NCBI GenBank assembly: GCA_003599575.1
Contig: QZKV01000074.1
Span: 1-64,000, forward strand
From: Desulfobacteraceae bacterium
GTDB taxonomy: Bacteria; Desulfobacterota; Desulfobacteria; Desulfobacterales; Desulfosarcinaceae
DNA: 64,000 bases
Direction of reading: 5' to 3'
Shown here piece by piece: positions 1 to 8,516 of the stretch. The stretch's first letter is position 1; every line of letters begins with the position of its first letter. The translations under genes and the position numbers were made by a program. The notes beneath the pieces were generated by a model. It saw nothing but the letters and a program-made list of their open reading frames with translations. It did no database searches and had not been told where the DNA came from.

Positions 1-508
1 TATTTGCATCCTTTATCGTTTGGGGCACGCTCATTCCCCAATTCTTGGGATAAAGGCCCTGTTCGGCCATGCGCAGAAAGGAGCTGTGCTCCCAATCTGC
101 CGGACGCATAGCGTATCCGTGTTTGACCGGATTGTAATGGATGTAATCCAGATGTCTTTGCCGGTCCTCCTCATCACGGATGCAATGCTCCCAGAAGCGG
201 CGCTGCCAGATCTGCTTTTCGCGGCGGGGATTGCCAGATGAACCGAAGTGAATGGAAAAATGTCTCTTGATGAGCATCCATCGTGTGGAGAAGTCGGCAT
301 CATCTTCCGGCATGTGCCAGATGCAGTGCAGATGATCGGGAAGGACCGCAATGGCTTCCAGGACAAAGGGGCGGGTCTGCATCACGTGCCGGAAGGATTG
401 TCTGAGTCTTTCGATGGCGCTGGGTTGTGTGAGTATCTTCTTCCGGTCGTGGGTGACCACGGTGAAAAAATAGACGCCGCCTTTGCGGTAAAGGCGCCTG
501 TATTGCAT
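1..508 (-). CDS. REP-associated tyrosine transposase (RAYT, Y1_Tnp), 3' end outside window
   Basis: Single-strand DNA transposase of the IS200/IS605-related Y1 superfamily, which acts on REP palindromes. The reading frame starts at ATG 508 and stays open to the window edge (169 codons), beginning MQYRRLYRKGGVYFFTVVTH. The HUH metal/catalytic motif is visible as DHLHCIWHMP, and the RAYT signature HYNPVKHG follows about 60 residues later. The start is fixed by the family N-terminus (YRRLYRKGGVYFFT). REP palindromes sit directly upstream (531-670), as expected for a RAYT. The C-terminus is outside the window. Family known; substrate pairing inferred from adjacency. Confidence 0.85.
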   Translation of the reverse strand, partial: MQYRRLYRKGGVYFFTVVTHDRKKILTQPSAIERLRQSFRHVMQTRPFVLEAIAVLPDHLHCIWHMPEDDADFSTRWMLIKRHFSIHFGSSGNPRREKQIWQRRFWEHCIRDEEDRQRHLDYIHYNPVKHGYAMRPADWEHSSFLRMAEQGLYPKNWGMSVPQTIKDAN

Positions 509-530
509 TTTTCCCCTCAAGAATCATGCG

Positions 531-670
531 GCGGACACGGCCTGTCGCCTTTGTCCGCCCTACGCAAACCCGGGAACCGCAGAAATCGTAGGGCGGACAA
601 AGCGCAGCGTGTCCGCCTTTGCCGGACAATCGGTGGCGGACACGGCCCCTCGGCCTTTGTCCGCCCTACG
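531..670. repeat. REP/BIME-like palindromic repeats next to the RAYT gene
   Basis: The 14-mer ttgtccgccctacg occurs at 551-564 and 657-670, and its exact reverse complement at 587-600. Two longer direct copies (about 531-564 and 636-670) begin with gcggacacggcc, so the unit is a roughly 34-bp REP in direct and inverted orientation. A run of three imperfect 9-bp units (cgagtccta) follows at about 668-698. The arrangement matches a bacterial interspersed mosaic element upstream of its RAYT. Confidence 0.75.
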
Positions 671-744
671 AGTCCTACGAGTCCTACGAGTCCCACGAGC
701 CCCCGGATTCCCAGTTTGCCGCCGTTCCGGGAAATGTGAATCTT

Positions 745-1656
745 CTAATTTAAGAACTCCACCACCAGCCTGTCCCAATCCGCGTTGGGCACCGATCCGA
801 AGATGTCGCTGACGGCTTCACCGCCCGTGGCGGCCAGACGATAACCGGCCGTTTCATTCAACACAGCGGTCAGCCGCGCCGCCTCATCGTCCATCCAGGC
901 CAAGCTTTCGGCGCCGAACAGCAGATTCTTAAGGCTGCGGCGCAGACTGGTGGGTTGGACCACCATGAACCAGCCCTCCGCATAGGGTGAATGATTGGCC
1001 GTGTCGGCCCGCGTGCCAAGCTTTGCATTGACCGCCAGCACTTTGCCGTCCAGCGGGCTTAATGGTTGGGCCACATGGCCGTCACGCCCGATTGTGGCCT
1101 GCGGGCGCCCCTGGGTCACCGTTTCACCCAACCCCGGCAATTCGATGGTATCCTGCGGTCCCAGCAAGCGCAGCGCGAAATCGTCCATACCCACCCGGAC
1201 GCGGCCGCCATACTCGACGCGCGCCCAGGTGTGGCCGGGATGGTAGTAGTAGTCCCGCGCGACGCTGAAACCGGAGGTATGATCGTACAGCGGGGCGCCG
1301 AGCGGAGACAGGACCGTGCTGTCCTCAAGCATTTGATCGTAGGGACAGCGGACACAATCGTAGCTGTGGCCGCACAGTTTATAAGCAACCCGGCCGCTGA
1401 GCATGTGTCTGCATTTACGTTGATTGATCAGCATGCGCAAGCGGACCGGCCGGGGATCCCGCGGTGCAGGGGCGGCCGTCTTGGCTTCAAACTCAGCCTG
1501 GACCTTGCGGTCGAAGGCGCAGCCGAGACAATCGAATGCATTGATGCAGGCGATAGGCTTGACCACGCCCGCGCGGCTCCAAACACACTGATCGTTGGCC
1601 AGACCGAAGATAAGGGGTTGGCCGGTCTTGCTTCCTTTTTGGATAGGCTTGGTCAT
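745..1656 (-). CDS. GcvH-like protein with N-terminal cysteine clusters, no visible lipoyl-lysine
   Basis: 303 aa, start ATG 1656 chosen because AGGAGG lies 5 nt upstream; a longer frame to 1815 lacks this. The N-terminal ~130 residues hold two cysteine groups (CINAFDCLGCAFD and CGHSYDCVRCPYDQM), possibly a metal or Fe-S site. The C-terminal half aligns with glycine-cleavage H protein: HTWARVEYGG, the VGMDDFALRLLG block, SPLDGKVLAVN and PYAEGWFMVV. In GcvH the lipoylated lysine lies in the ESVKA loop just before the SPLDG-type turn; here that loop reads ATIGRDGHVAQPL with no lysine. So it is probably not a lipoyl carrier; its role is unknown. It stands alone on the minus strand. Confidence 0.75.
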   Translation of the reverse strand: MTKPIQKGSKTGQPLIFGLANDQCVWSRAGVVKPIACINAFDCLGCAFDRKVQAEFEAKTAAPAPRDPRPVRLRMLINQRKCRHMLSGRVAYKLCGHSYDCVRCPYDQMLEDSTVLSPLGAPLYDHTSGFSVARDYYYHPGHTWARVEYGGRVRVGMDDFALRLLGPQDTIELPGLGETVTQGRPQATIGRDGHVAQPLSPLDGKVLAVNAKLGTRADTANHSPYAEGWFMVVQPTSLRRSLKNLLFGAESLAWMDDEAARLTAVLNETAGYRLAATGGEAVSDIFGSVPNADWDRLVVEFLN

Positions 1657-2560
1657 ATGCGCCTCCTTTTGTGAAGGGTTAGGGTTTGGTTTAAAGTGAA
1701 GGCATTCGATCCGATCATCGTTTACCCGTTTCCGGGGAATGCATTTGACGCTCCAGGCTGCGCCGCGGAATCGAGAATGGTGGATGGAACGCACCGACTG
1801 CCTGGTTTTGGTCAATGAAGATCACTTCTTCCACTCGACAGAATACTGCACTTTCATCTTTCAATTTTATATCCGGCGAAGCAGTTCAGGTTATATTGAG
1901 CAGCAGTCATACTTTTCCGGTTCGGATCGCGGTTACCCTGCCAATGGGCTTGCCATGAGGTAAAGCACGATTCGGGCCAAGTTGTGCTGCGGGTGAAAAG
2001 AATATGGCGGTGAGTGCTTGGACGGCAGGAGATTGGGTTCACCTGCACGCAATCGAGGCGGCTCCGACCAAGTCCCCCTTTGAACAAGGGGATTTAGGGG
2101 GATTTAAACTCCGAAAGAAAAAGTTCTAAAAAACAGGAAGATCCTGAAACTACGGCAAATCCCCCCCGGCCCCCCTTTTTCAAAGGGGGGAGTTGCTAAA
2201 TTACCTTTTTCAAAAGGGGGAGGGGCTCTATTGTTTTTCAAAGGGACGGGAGAGGCTCTATTGATTTTCAAAGGGGGGAGAGGTTCTATTGATTTTTAAA
2301 GTGAAGGAGTTGCTCAATTGTTTTTCAAAGAGGGAGAGGCTCTATTGATTCTTTTCAAGGGAGGAGAGCGCAATTACTTTCGAACCGTTCAATTACTTTC
2401 GAACCGTTCAACTACTTTCGCATCTTAAAAGGAGATTGGCCCAACATATCTCTCCCGGGCCGGCGGCAGTGGTCGGACGAACCGTTGATTGCCTTCCTTG
2501 GTGGAAGGGCCGTCTGTGGCAGGACGACACAGCGCGGGAGGAAGTTCATCGGAAGATATT
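1657..2560. other. Intergenic region without a gene, repeat-rich in its second half
   Basis: No convincing coding frame is seen over 900 bp. The first half is unremarkable and probably holds the promoter of the GcvH-like gene. From about 2070 it contains G/C-run repeats and a tandem array, listed separately. Confidence 0.6.
2070..2430. repeat. Degenerate tandem repeat array, ~28-30 bp unit
   Basis: From about 2166 to 2376 roughly seven diverged units of 27-34 bp follow the pattern (a/t)ttttcaaaggggg(a)gaggctctattg. Two exact 19-bp copies of ctttcgaaccgttcaatta/c follow at about 2377-2416. A related G-run motif (aacaaggggatttaggggg) lies at about 2085-2104. The units contain a small palindrome (ccccttt...aaagggg). 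Not CRISPR: units are contiguous and without unique spacers. Confidence 0.7.
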
Positions 2561-2606
2561 GAAAATATTTAAAAAGCAGGGATGATGCAGAACGCATCAT
2601 CCCTGC
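2561..2606 (-). terminator. Rho-independent terminator of the HdrA operon
   Basis: A perfect 13-bp stem (2576-2588 with 2594-2606, gcagggatgatgc) with a 5-nt loop starts 11 bp past the HdrA stop codon. On the minus strand it is followed by a T-rich tract. Confidence 0.85.
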
Positions 2607-2617
2607 GGCGGATTGCA

Positions 2618-5600
2618 TCACATTTCGGCGAAAAGTGCCTGGGCCTTGGCGATCAACTGTTCATCGGTAAAGTGCTTCAGGGAGATGGCCTTGCCCGGAC
2701 ATTCGGAAACACAGGTGCCGCACCCGTGGCACTGGGAGGCATCGATGACCGCATGGGAGTGTTCGGATACCCGGGGGATCTTGTACGGGCAGGTGCGCAC
2801 GCAGGTCAGGCAGGCCGCGCACCGTCCGGAGTCCACCACGGCCACCACGCCGCCCACCAGCAAGGCCTCCTTGGCCAGCAGGGTCATGGCCCGCGAGGCT
2901 GCGGCCTTGGCCTGGGCGATGCTCTCCTCCATGGGTTTGGGATAGTGCGCCAGTCCGGCCAGAAAGATGCCTTCGGAGGCAAAATCGACCGGCCGCAGCT
3001 TGGCATGCGCTTCCACCAGAAATCCATCCTCATTGACCGGCACTTTGAAGTGCTCGTAGAGGTTTTGATTTTCATTGGCCACGATGCCGGCGGCCAGCAC
3101 CAGCAGGTCGGGTTTGAGGCGCACGGGACGCCGCAAGACGTGATCCGTGACGGTCAGCAGGAGCTGATCCCCGTCGGCGATGGCCGCGCTGGGCATGTTT
3201 TCCAAATCGTAGCGGATGAAGATGACACCCTGGGCGCGGGCCTCCTGATAGAGCTTTTCACGGAATCCGTAGGCACGGATATCGCGGTAGAGGATAAAGA
3301 CCTTCATGCGCGGGTTAATGGCTTTCAGCGCCAGGGCCCCTTTCAGGCTGTGGGTGCAACAGATCTTGCTGCAATAGGGCCGCTCGTTGTTGCGTGAACC
3401 CACGCACTGGATGAAAACGGCGCAGCCGGCCTTTTTCAGCCGCTGTTCGCCGCGGGTCAGGGCTGCATCCAGATCCAGATGGGTCATCACATCGGCATGC
3501 TTGCCGTAGAGAAATTCGGTGGGCGTGTACTCCCTGGCGCCCGTGGCCAGGATGGTAACGCCGTGCAGAATGCTGTGTTGCTGCCCGACGCTTTCAGACA
3601 CGGTGGACATCATGTTGCCCAGAGAGCCGTGCGTGCCGGTCACTTCGGTGTTCAGGTACACCCGGATGCGGGGATGCTGCTGCACTTTAGCGACCAGGCT
3701 CTCCAGGTAGCCCGATACGTTTTCCCCCTGCCAGGTGGCGCGCAGGCGGCGGGCATTGCCTCCCAGGCGGCCCTCTTTCTCCACCAGATGGACCTCACAG
3801 CCTTGTTCGGCCACGCCCAGGGCCGCCTCCATGCCGGCCACGCCGCCGCCCACAACCAGGGCGGACTTGGTGATAGGCACGGAAACATGATAGAGCGGTT
3901 CGATGAAAGCGGCCTTGGCCACAGCCATGCGCACCAGGTCCTTGGCTTTCTGGGTGGCCTTCTGGGGATCGTTCATGTGCACCCAGGTATTCTGATCGCG
4001 GATATTGGCCATCTCGAACAGGTATTTGTTCAGGCCGGCCTCGCGGATGGTCTCCTGGAAAAGCGGTTCGTGGGTGCGCGGCGAACAGGATGCCACCACC
4101 ACACGGTTGATGCCTTTTTCCCGAATCACTTCTTTGATGTGCACCTGGTTGTCCTGGGAGCAGGTGAACAAATTGTCTTCCACATGCACCACGTGGGGCA
4201 GGCTGCGGGCGTAATCACGCACCGCGGGCACATCGGCCACGCCCCCGATGTTGATGCCGCAGTTGCACACGAAAACGCCGATGCGCGGGGCCTGACCGGA
4301 TACATCGGTTTCCGGCGGCAATTCCCTGGTTTGGGTCAAGGTCCAGCGTGCCTCGGCCAGCCGCTCGCCGGCACAGGCTGCGGCGGCGGAGGCCTCCATT
4401 ACCGAATGCGGGATGTCTTTGGGTTCCTGAAAAGCGCCGCACACATAGATGCCTTCGCGGGAAGTCGCAACCGGCGCAGAACCGCTGGTTTGCACAAAAC
4501 CGTAGGAGTTCAGTTCAATTCCCAAGCGTTTGGCAAGTTGCACGGCCTCCGGATCGGCGGTCAGGCCGATCGACAAGACCACCAGGTCGAAGATCTCCTC
4601 GGCGGTCGTGCCCGCCTCGGTGGCATACACGATGCGCAGGCGTTGGTCTTTATCCGGATAAACCGAATGAATGCGCGAGCGCACGAAGCGCACGCCGTGG
4701 TCATCCTGGGCGCGCAGGTTGTACTTGTCGAAATCCTTGCCGAAGGTGCGCATGTCCATATAGAAGATGACGGCTTCCAAATTGTCCCGGCTGTGTTCTT
4801 TGGCGATGACCGCCTGCTTGTTGGCGTACATGCAGCACACCGACGAGCAGTAGCCGTTGTCGCAATGATTGATGTCCCGTGAACCCACGCACTGCAGCCA
4901 GGCCACGCGTTTGGGTTCTTTGTGATCAGATGGCCGCACCAGATGGCCGGCATAGGGGCCGGAGGCCGACAGCATGCGTTCGAATTCCAGGCTGGTCACC
5001 ACATTGGGATGGCCGGCATAGCTGTAGGTTTCGTACTGGCTGGGATCGTAGGGTTTGAAACCAGGCGCCAGGATGACGGCGCCCACCTGGATATCCCTTT
5101 CCTCGATGGTCTGCTCGTGGTTGACGGCCCCGGCCAGGCAGGCCTTTACGCATTGGTAGCATTCCGAGCAGATGCCGCAGGCCAGGCAGCGGTCGCCTTC
5201 GGCGCGGGAGGAGGCCTCGTCGTAGCCCAACTGCACTTCCGCGAAATTCTTCACCCGCTGGGCCGCATCCACATGATTCACGGGCATGCGGGGGCGGCGC
5301 TCGCGGCCTTCCAGGGGCACATCGTCCACGGCGTGCAGGTTTTTGTCCCGGCCGGCCTGCATATCGAGGCCCTGCAGAAATCGATCCATGGAGATGGCCG
5401 CCTGCTTGCCCGCCTCGATGGCTTCCACCACCGTGGCCGGTCCGGTGACCGCATCGCCGCCGGCGAAAATATCGGGGTCATCGGTCTGCAGCGTGACCGG
5501 GTCGACCTTCATGGTGCCCCAATCGCTGAGCGTGCAGGCGCATTCTTCGGTCAGGCAGGCCCAATCGCTTTCCTGGCCGATGGCCGGGATGACCGCATCC

Positions 5601-7048
5601 ACCGCGATGGTGAACTCCGACCCCGCAATCGGCTCGGGCCGGCGACGGCCGCTTTGGTCCGGCTCCCCCAGCTGCATGCGGATGCACTGGATGCCCGTCA
5701 CTTTCCCGTTTTCGGCGATGATGCGCACCGGGTTGGTCAGGGTCATGATGTTAATGCCTTCATCACGGCATTCGGCGATTTCATCGGCACTGGCCGGCAT
5801 TTCGGACTCGCTGCGGCGATAGATGATGAACGGTTCGGCCGCACCGCAGCGCAGGGCCGTGCGCACCGCATCCATGGCGACGTTGCCGCCGCCGATAACC
5901 GCCACGCGATCGCCCAGGACCACCTTTTGGCCCAGATTGATGCGGCGCAGGTAGTCCATGCCCGGATAAACCCCTTGCAGGTCTTCGCCCTCGATGCCGA
6001 GCGATTTGCATTCCTGAGAGCCGATACCCAGGAAAAATGCCTTGTATCCTTGCTGGCGCAGCCCGCCGAGAGTCACGGTTTTGCCGATCTCGACACCGGT
6101 TTTGAATTCCACCCCCAGGTCGCGGATGGTCTGGATTTCGGCTTCGACCACATTGCGCGGCAACCGGTATTCGGGAATGCCCAGCACCAGCATGCCGCCG
6201 AGCACCTCGTGCTTTTCGAAAACGGTCACAGCATAGCCTTCCACGGCCAGAAAATAAGCGGCGGTCAGGCCGGCCGGTCCCGAGCCGATCACGGCCACCT
6301 TCTGGTTTTTGGGAGCCTTTTTTTCCGGAACAAAGCGCTTTGCGGCTTGCATGTCCCAGTCGCCCAGATAGCGATGCAGGTTTCTGATGTCCAAAGCTTG
6401 ATCGAGCCGGCGGCGCGTGCAGGCGCCCTCGCAGGGATGATGACAAACGCGTCCGCATACCCCGGGGAAGGGATGATCCTTTTTGAACAGGACCACGGCA
6501 TCCTGGTAATTGCCCTGATTCATCAGGGCGATCCAGCCTTGCGCACTGACATTGGCCGGGCAGGCGGCTTTACAGGGCGCCGTGCCCCTTTTCTCGATGG
6601 CAAAGGCGCCGGGCATGGCCTGGGGGTATAGTTTAAAGGCCGCCTTGCGGTTGCGCAGGCTTTCATCGAAGCGGTTGGGCACCTCGATGGGACATACCTT
6701 GGCGCATTCGCCGCAAGCCGTGCATTTTTCCATATCGATGTAGCGGGGCTTACGCCGCAGGCTGACCGTGAAATCGCCCGGCTCGCCGCTGATCGTGTCG
6801 ACTTCGGTCAAGGGCAGAAGCTCGATATTCAAATGGCGACCGGCCTCCACCAGCTTGGGCGAGATGATGCACATGGAGCAATCGTTGGTCGGAAAGGTTT
6901 TGTCCAGCTGGGCCATTTTGCCGCCGATGGCCGAGCCTTTCTCCACCAGGAATACTTTGTAGCCCGATTCAGCCAGGTCCAAGGAGGCTTGAATACCGGC
7001 AATGCCGCCGCCCACAACCAACACCGCTCCGGTCGTTGCTTGTTTCAT
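2618..7048 (-). CDS. hdrA: Giant HdrA-type flavoprotein with internal GltD/NfnB-like NAD(P)H module
   Basis: 1476 aa, about twice a normal HdrA. ATG 7048 has AGGAGG 6 nt upstream. Order: HdrA FAD site (GGGIAG, residues 13-18), [4Fe-4S] CTACGECAKVCP (109-120), then from ~155 an inserted GltD/NfnB-like unit: Fe-S domain (CKAACPANVS, VCGRVCHHPCEGAC), FAD site VAVIGSGPAG (251-260), NAD(P)H site VIGGGNVAMDA. HdrA resumes at CLACGICSECYQCVKAC and is followed by a second HdrA-like unit (GVFVCNCGINIGG; ALVVGGGVAGMEA). Two C-terminal ferredoxin clusters end it (CAACLTCVRTCP, CHGCGTCVSECP). HdrA is the electron-bifurcating subunit in known Hdr complexes; the insertion supplies a place for NAD(P)H. It lies 14 bp after the HdrC/B-like gene in the metF operon. 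Cytoplasmic. Partners are inferred from the operon. Confidence 0.88.
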   Translation of the reverse strand: MKQATTGAVLVVGGGIAGIQASLDLAESGYKVFLVEKGSAIGGKMAQLDKTFPTNDCSMCIISPKLVEAGRHLNIELLPLTEVDTISGEPGDFTVSLRRKPRYIDMEKCTACGECAKVCPIEVPNRFDESLRNRKAAFKLYPQAMPGAFAIEKRGTAPCKAACPANVSAQGWIALMNQGNYQDAVVLFKKDHPFPGVCGRVCHHPCEGACTRRRLDQALDIRNLHRYLGDWDMQAAKRFVPEKKAPKNQKVAVIGSGPAGLTAAYFLAVEGYAVTVFEKHEVLGGMLVLGIPEYRLPRNVVEAEIQTIRDLGVEFKTGVEIGKTVTLGGLRQQGYKAFFLGIGSQECKSLGIEGEDLQGVYPGMDYLRRINLGQKVVLGDRVAVIGGGNVAMDAVRTALRCGAAEPFIIYRRSESEMPASADEIAECRDEGINIMTLTNPVRIIAENGKVTGIQCIRMQLGEPDQSGRRRPEPIAGSEFTIAVDAVIPAIGQESDWACLTEECACTLSDWGTMKVDPVTLQTDDPDIFAGGDAVTGPATVVEAIEAGKQAAISMDRFLQGLDMQAGRDKNLHAVDDVPLEGRERRPRMPVNHVDAAQRVKNFAEVQLGYDEASSRAEGDRCLACGICSECYQCVKACLAGAVNHEQTIEERDIQVGAVILAPGFKPYDPSQYETYSYAGHPNVVTSLEFERMLSASGPYAGHLVRPSDHKEPKRVAWLQCVGSRDINHCDNGYCSSVCCMYANKQAVIAKEHSRDNLEAVIFYMDMRTFGKDFDKYNLRAQDDHGVRFVRSRIHSVYPDKDQRLRIVYATEAGTTAEEIFDLVVLSIGLTADPEAVQLAKRLGIELNSYGFVQTSGSAPVATSREGIYVCGAFQEPKDIPHSVMEASAAAACAGERLAEARWTLTQTRELPPETDVSGQAPRIGVFVCNCGINIGGVADVPAVRDYARSLPHVVHVEDNLFTCSQDNQVHIKEVIREKGINRVVVASCSPRTHEPLFQETIREAGLNKYLFEMANIRDQNTWVHMNDPQKATQKAKDLVRMAVAKAAFIEPLYHVSVPITKSALVVGGGVAGMEAALGVAEQGCEVHLVEKEGRLGGNARRLRATWQGENVSGYLESLVAKVQQHPRIRVYLNTEVTGTHGSLGNMMSTVSESVGQQHSILHGVTILATGAREYTPTEFLYGKHADVMTHLDLDAALTRGEQRLKKAGCAVFIQCVGSRNNERPYCSKICCTHSLKGALALKAINPRMKVFILYRDIRAYGFREKLYQEARAQGVIFIRYDLENMPSAAIADGDQLLLTVTDHVLRRPVRLKPDLLVLAAGIVANENQNLYEHFKVPVNEDGFLVEAHAKLRPVDFASEGIFLAGLAHYPKPMEESIAQAKAAASRAMTLLAKEALLVGGVVAVVDSGRCAACLTCVRTCPYKIPRVSEHSHAVIDASQCHGCGTCVSECPGKAISLKHFTDEQLIAKAQALFAEM

Positions 7049-7062
7049 CTTGATCCTCCTTT

Positions 7063-8349
7063 CTACAGGCCGAACTCCTTCAGGTCGTCGCCCAGGTAGA
7101 TGCGTTCGTTTTCCCCCAGGATGCCCATGGCCAGGCACATCAAGGTCCAGATGTGGGCCGTATGGTAGTTCCCCCCGTAGTGCTCCCCGATATCATGAAT
7201 CTGGGAATGGCAATTGTGGCAGGGCGCAAGCACATATTGGGCGCCCGTGGCCATGATCTGGTTGTATTTGACTTTACCGTAAGCCCTGCGCTGGTCGGTG
7301 TAACCGCCCTGCAGGGCGCCGCCGCCGCCCCCGCAACAATAATTGTTGACGCCGGAGGGCACCATGTCGATGAAGTTCTCTTCACCCACGATGCGCTTGA
7401 CCACGAAACGCAGGTCGTCGGCCGCCTGCTGGCGCAATGTTTTGCGCACGATGTTGCACGGGTCCTGCAACGTGAATTTGATTTTAAGGTCCTTGTTCCA
7501 GTCGCTGTTGACCTGGAGTTTGCCTTCACGGATCCATTGGGCGTACAGGCAGATGAGCGTGGTGAATTCGAACTTGTGGGGAATCTTGAATTTTTTCAAT
7601 CCTTCCAGGATTGCAAAGAAGGAGTGGCCTCACTCCGTGTTGACCACAAGCGGACATTTGAGCGTGTTGTCGATGTGATCGACAAACTCCTGCAGAATAT
7701 AGCGCCAGCCCTCTTCGTCGGCCAGGAAGAGGCAGTAGTTTTCGCCCGCCCACATCACCGACGGGTAGGTCCAGTCCGCGCCCACCACGTGCAGTATTTT
7801 CCACAGCGGCGCCAGTTCATCCGGTTCGGTCACCGGCTCGCGGGAATTCTGATTGATGGCCATGAAGGCCCCTTTGCGGTCCACGCTGACCTGCAGGTCC
7901 TTGAACTGAGGCTGGGCTTGGCGGATCTCTTCGGCCACATCCTCCACGGTCCAGATAAAGTCTTCAGTGGGCACGCCCATGGCATTGCCGGTCTGAATGT
8001 GCCGGTCGCAGGAACCCAGAATGCCCTTGGGCCGCTTCTCCCGCGGCCAGCTGCCGCGCATGTTGTAGACCAGCTTGGGAATATCCACCTTCATGGGGCA
8101 GGCGTTGGTGCAGCGGGCGCACATGGTGCAGACCCAGGTCCAGGGGGTTTTCAGAATCTCCTCATCCATACCGAGCACCAGCATGCGCACCAGCTTGCGC
8201 GGGTCCATCTCGAAAATCTCCGAGGCCGGACACCCGGCGGTGCAGGTGCCGCAGGTCAGGCACAAATCAAAGTTGGCGCCGGGCACCCGCTCCTTGACGG
8301 TTTCCTTGAATTCCGGCTCCATCTCGTTAAGCTCGAGGGGTGGTGACAT
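7063..8349 (-). CDS. HdrC/HdrB-like Fe-S oxidoreductase, probable selenoprotein (in-frame UGA at 7632-7630)
   Basis: 428 codons read through an in-frame TGA (codon 240). N-terminal HdrC-like domain with two [4Fe-4S] motifs, CLTCGTCTAGCP and CTMCARCTNACP. C-terminal HdrB-like CCG modules: the first would normally end TECGH and here reads NTE-(TGA)-GHSFFAILEG; the second is complete (DPCNIV, YCCGGGGG, APCHNCHS). Homology continues without gap across the TGA in the same frame, so a frameshift or a true gene end is unlikely. A stem-loop fitting the bacterial SECIS pattern follows (7597-7613). Sec would replace the CCG cysteine that ligates the catalytic cluster. Between metF (167 bp upstream) and hdrA (14 bp downstream). 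Start ATG 8349 follows a GGAGG-type site. Confidence 0.85.
7597..7613 (-). promoter_or_regulatory. Candidate bacterial SECIS hairpin
   Basis: Sixteen nucleotides after the UGA a perfect 6-bp stem CAATCC/GGATTG encloses the loop TGGAA. The UGA-to-loop distance is 22 nt and a G is within the first two loop positions. Both fit the known bacterial SECIS consensus (loop about 16-37 nt downstream, early loop G). Confidence 0.7.
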
Positions 8350-8516
8350 GGCAGAACCTCCTCCTTATTGATGTTGCGGAAACTTTTTCATTCGGCGCCA
8401 TTCCGGCAGGCGCTCAATCCAGGCGGAAGCGGCCGGTGCCCTCACCGGACGCCGAGGCGAGAAGCCAACCCCTGTGGGGCGATCTGTGCGGCCTTCCCCG
8501 CAGCGAAACAGGCCCG

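Noticed and set aside
1657-1815. N-terminal extension of the GcvH-like protein
   Set aside because: The internal ATG 1656 has a strong ribosome site and the extension has no supporting features.
2166-2416. CRISPR array
   Set aside because: Repeat units are contiguous and degenerate with no unique spacers, and there are no cas genes.
3479-6631. Long plus-strand ORFs opposite the HdrA gene (about 467 and 569 codons)
   Set aside because: GC-rich antisense shadows; no family motifs, while the minus-strand frame is fully explained.
7599-7632. Splitting the HdrC/B-like gene into two ORFs (stop at 7630, TTG restart at 7599) or calling it a nonsense pseudogene
   Set aside because: The frame and homology continue without gap, the TGA replaces an expected Cys, and a SECIS-like hairpin follows.
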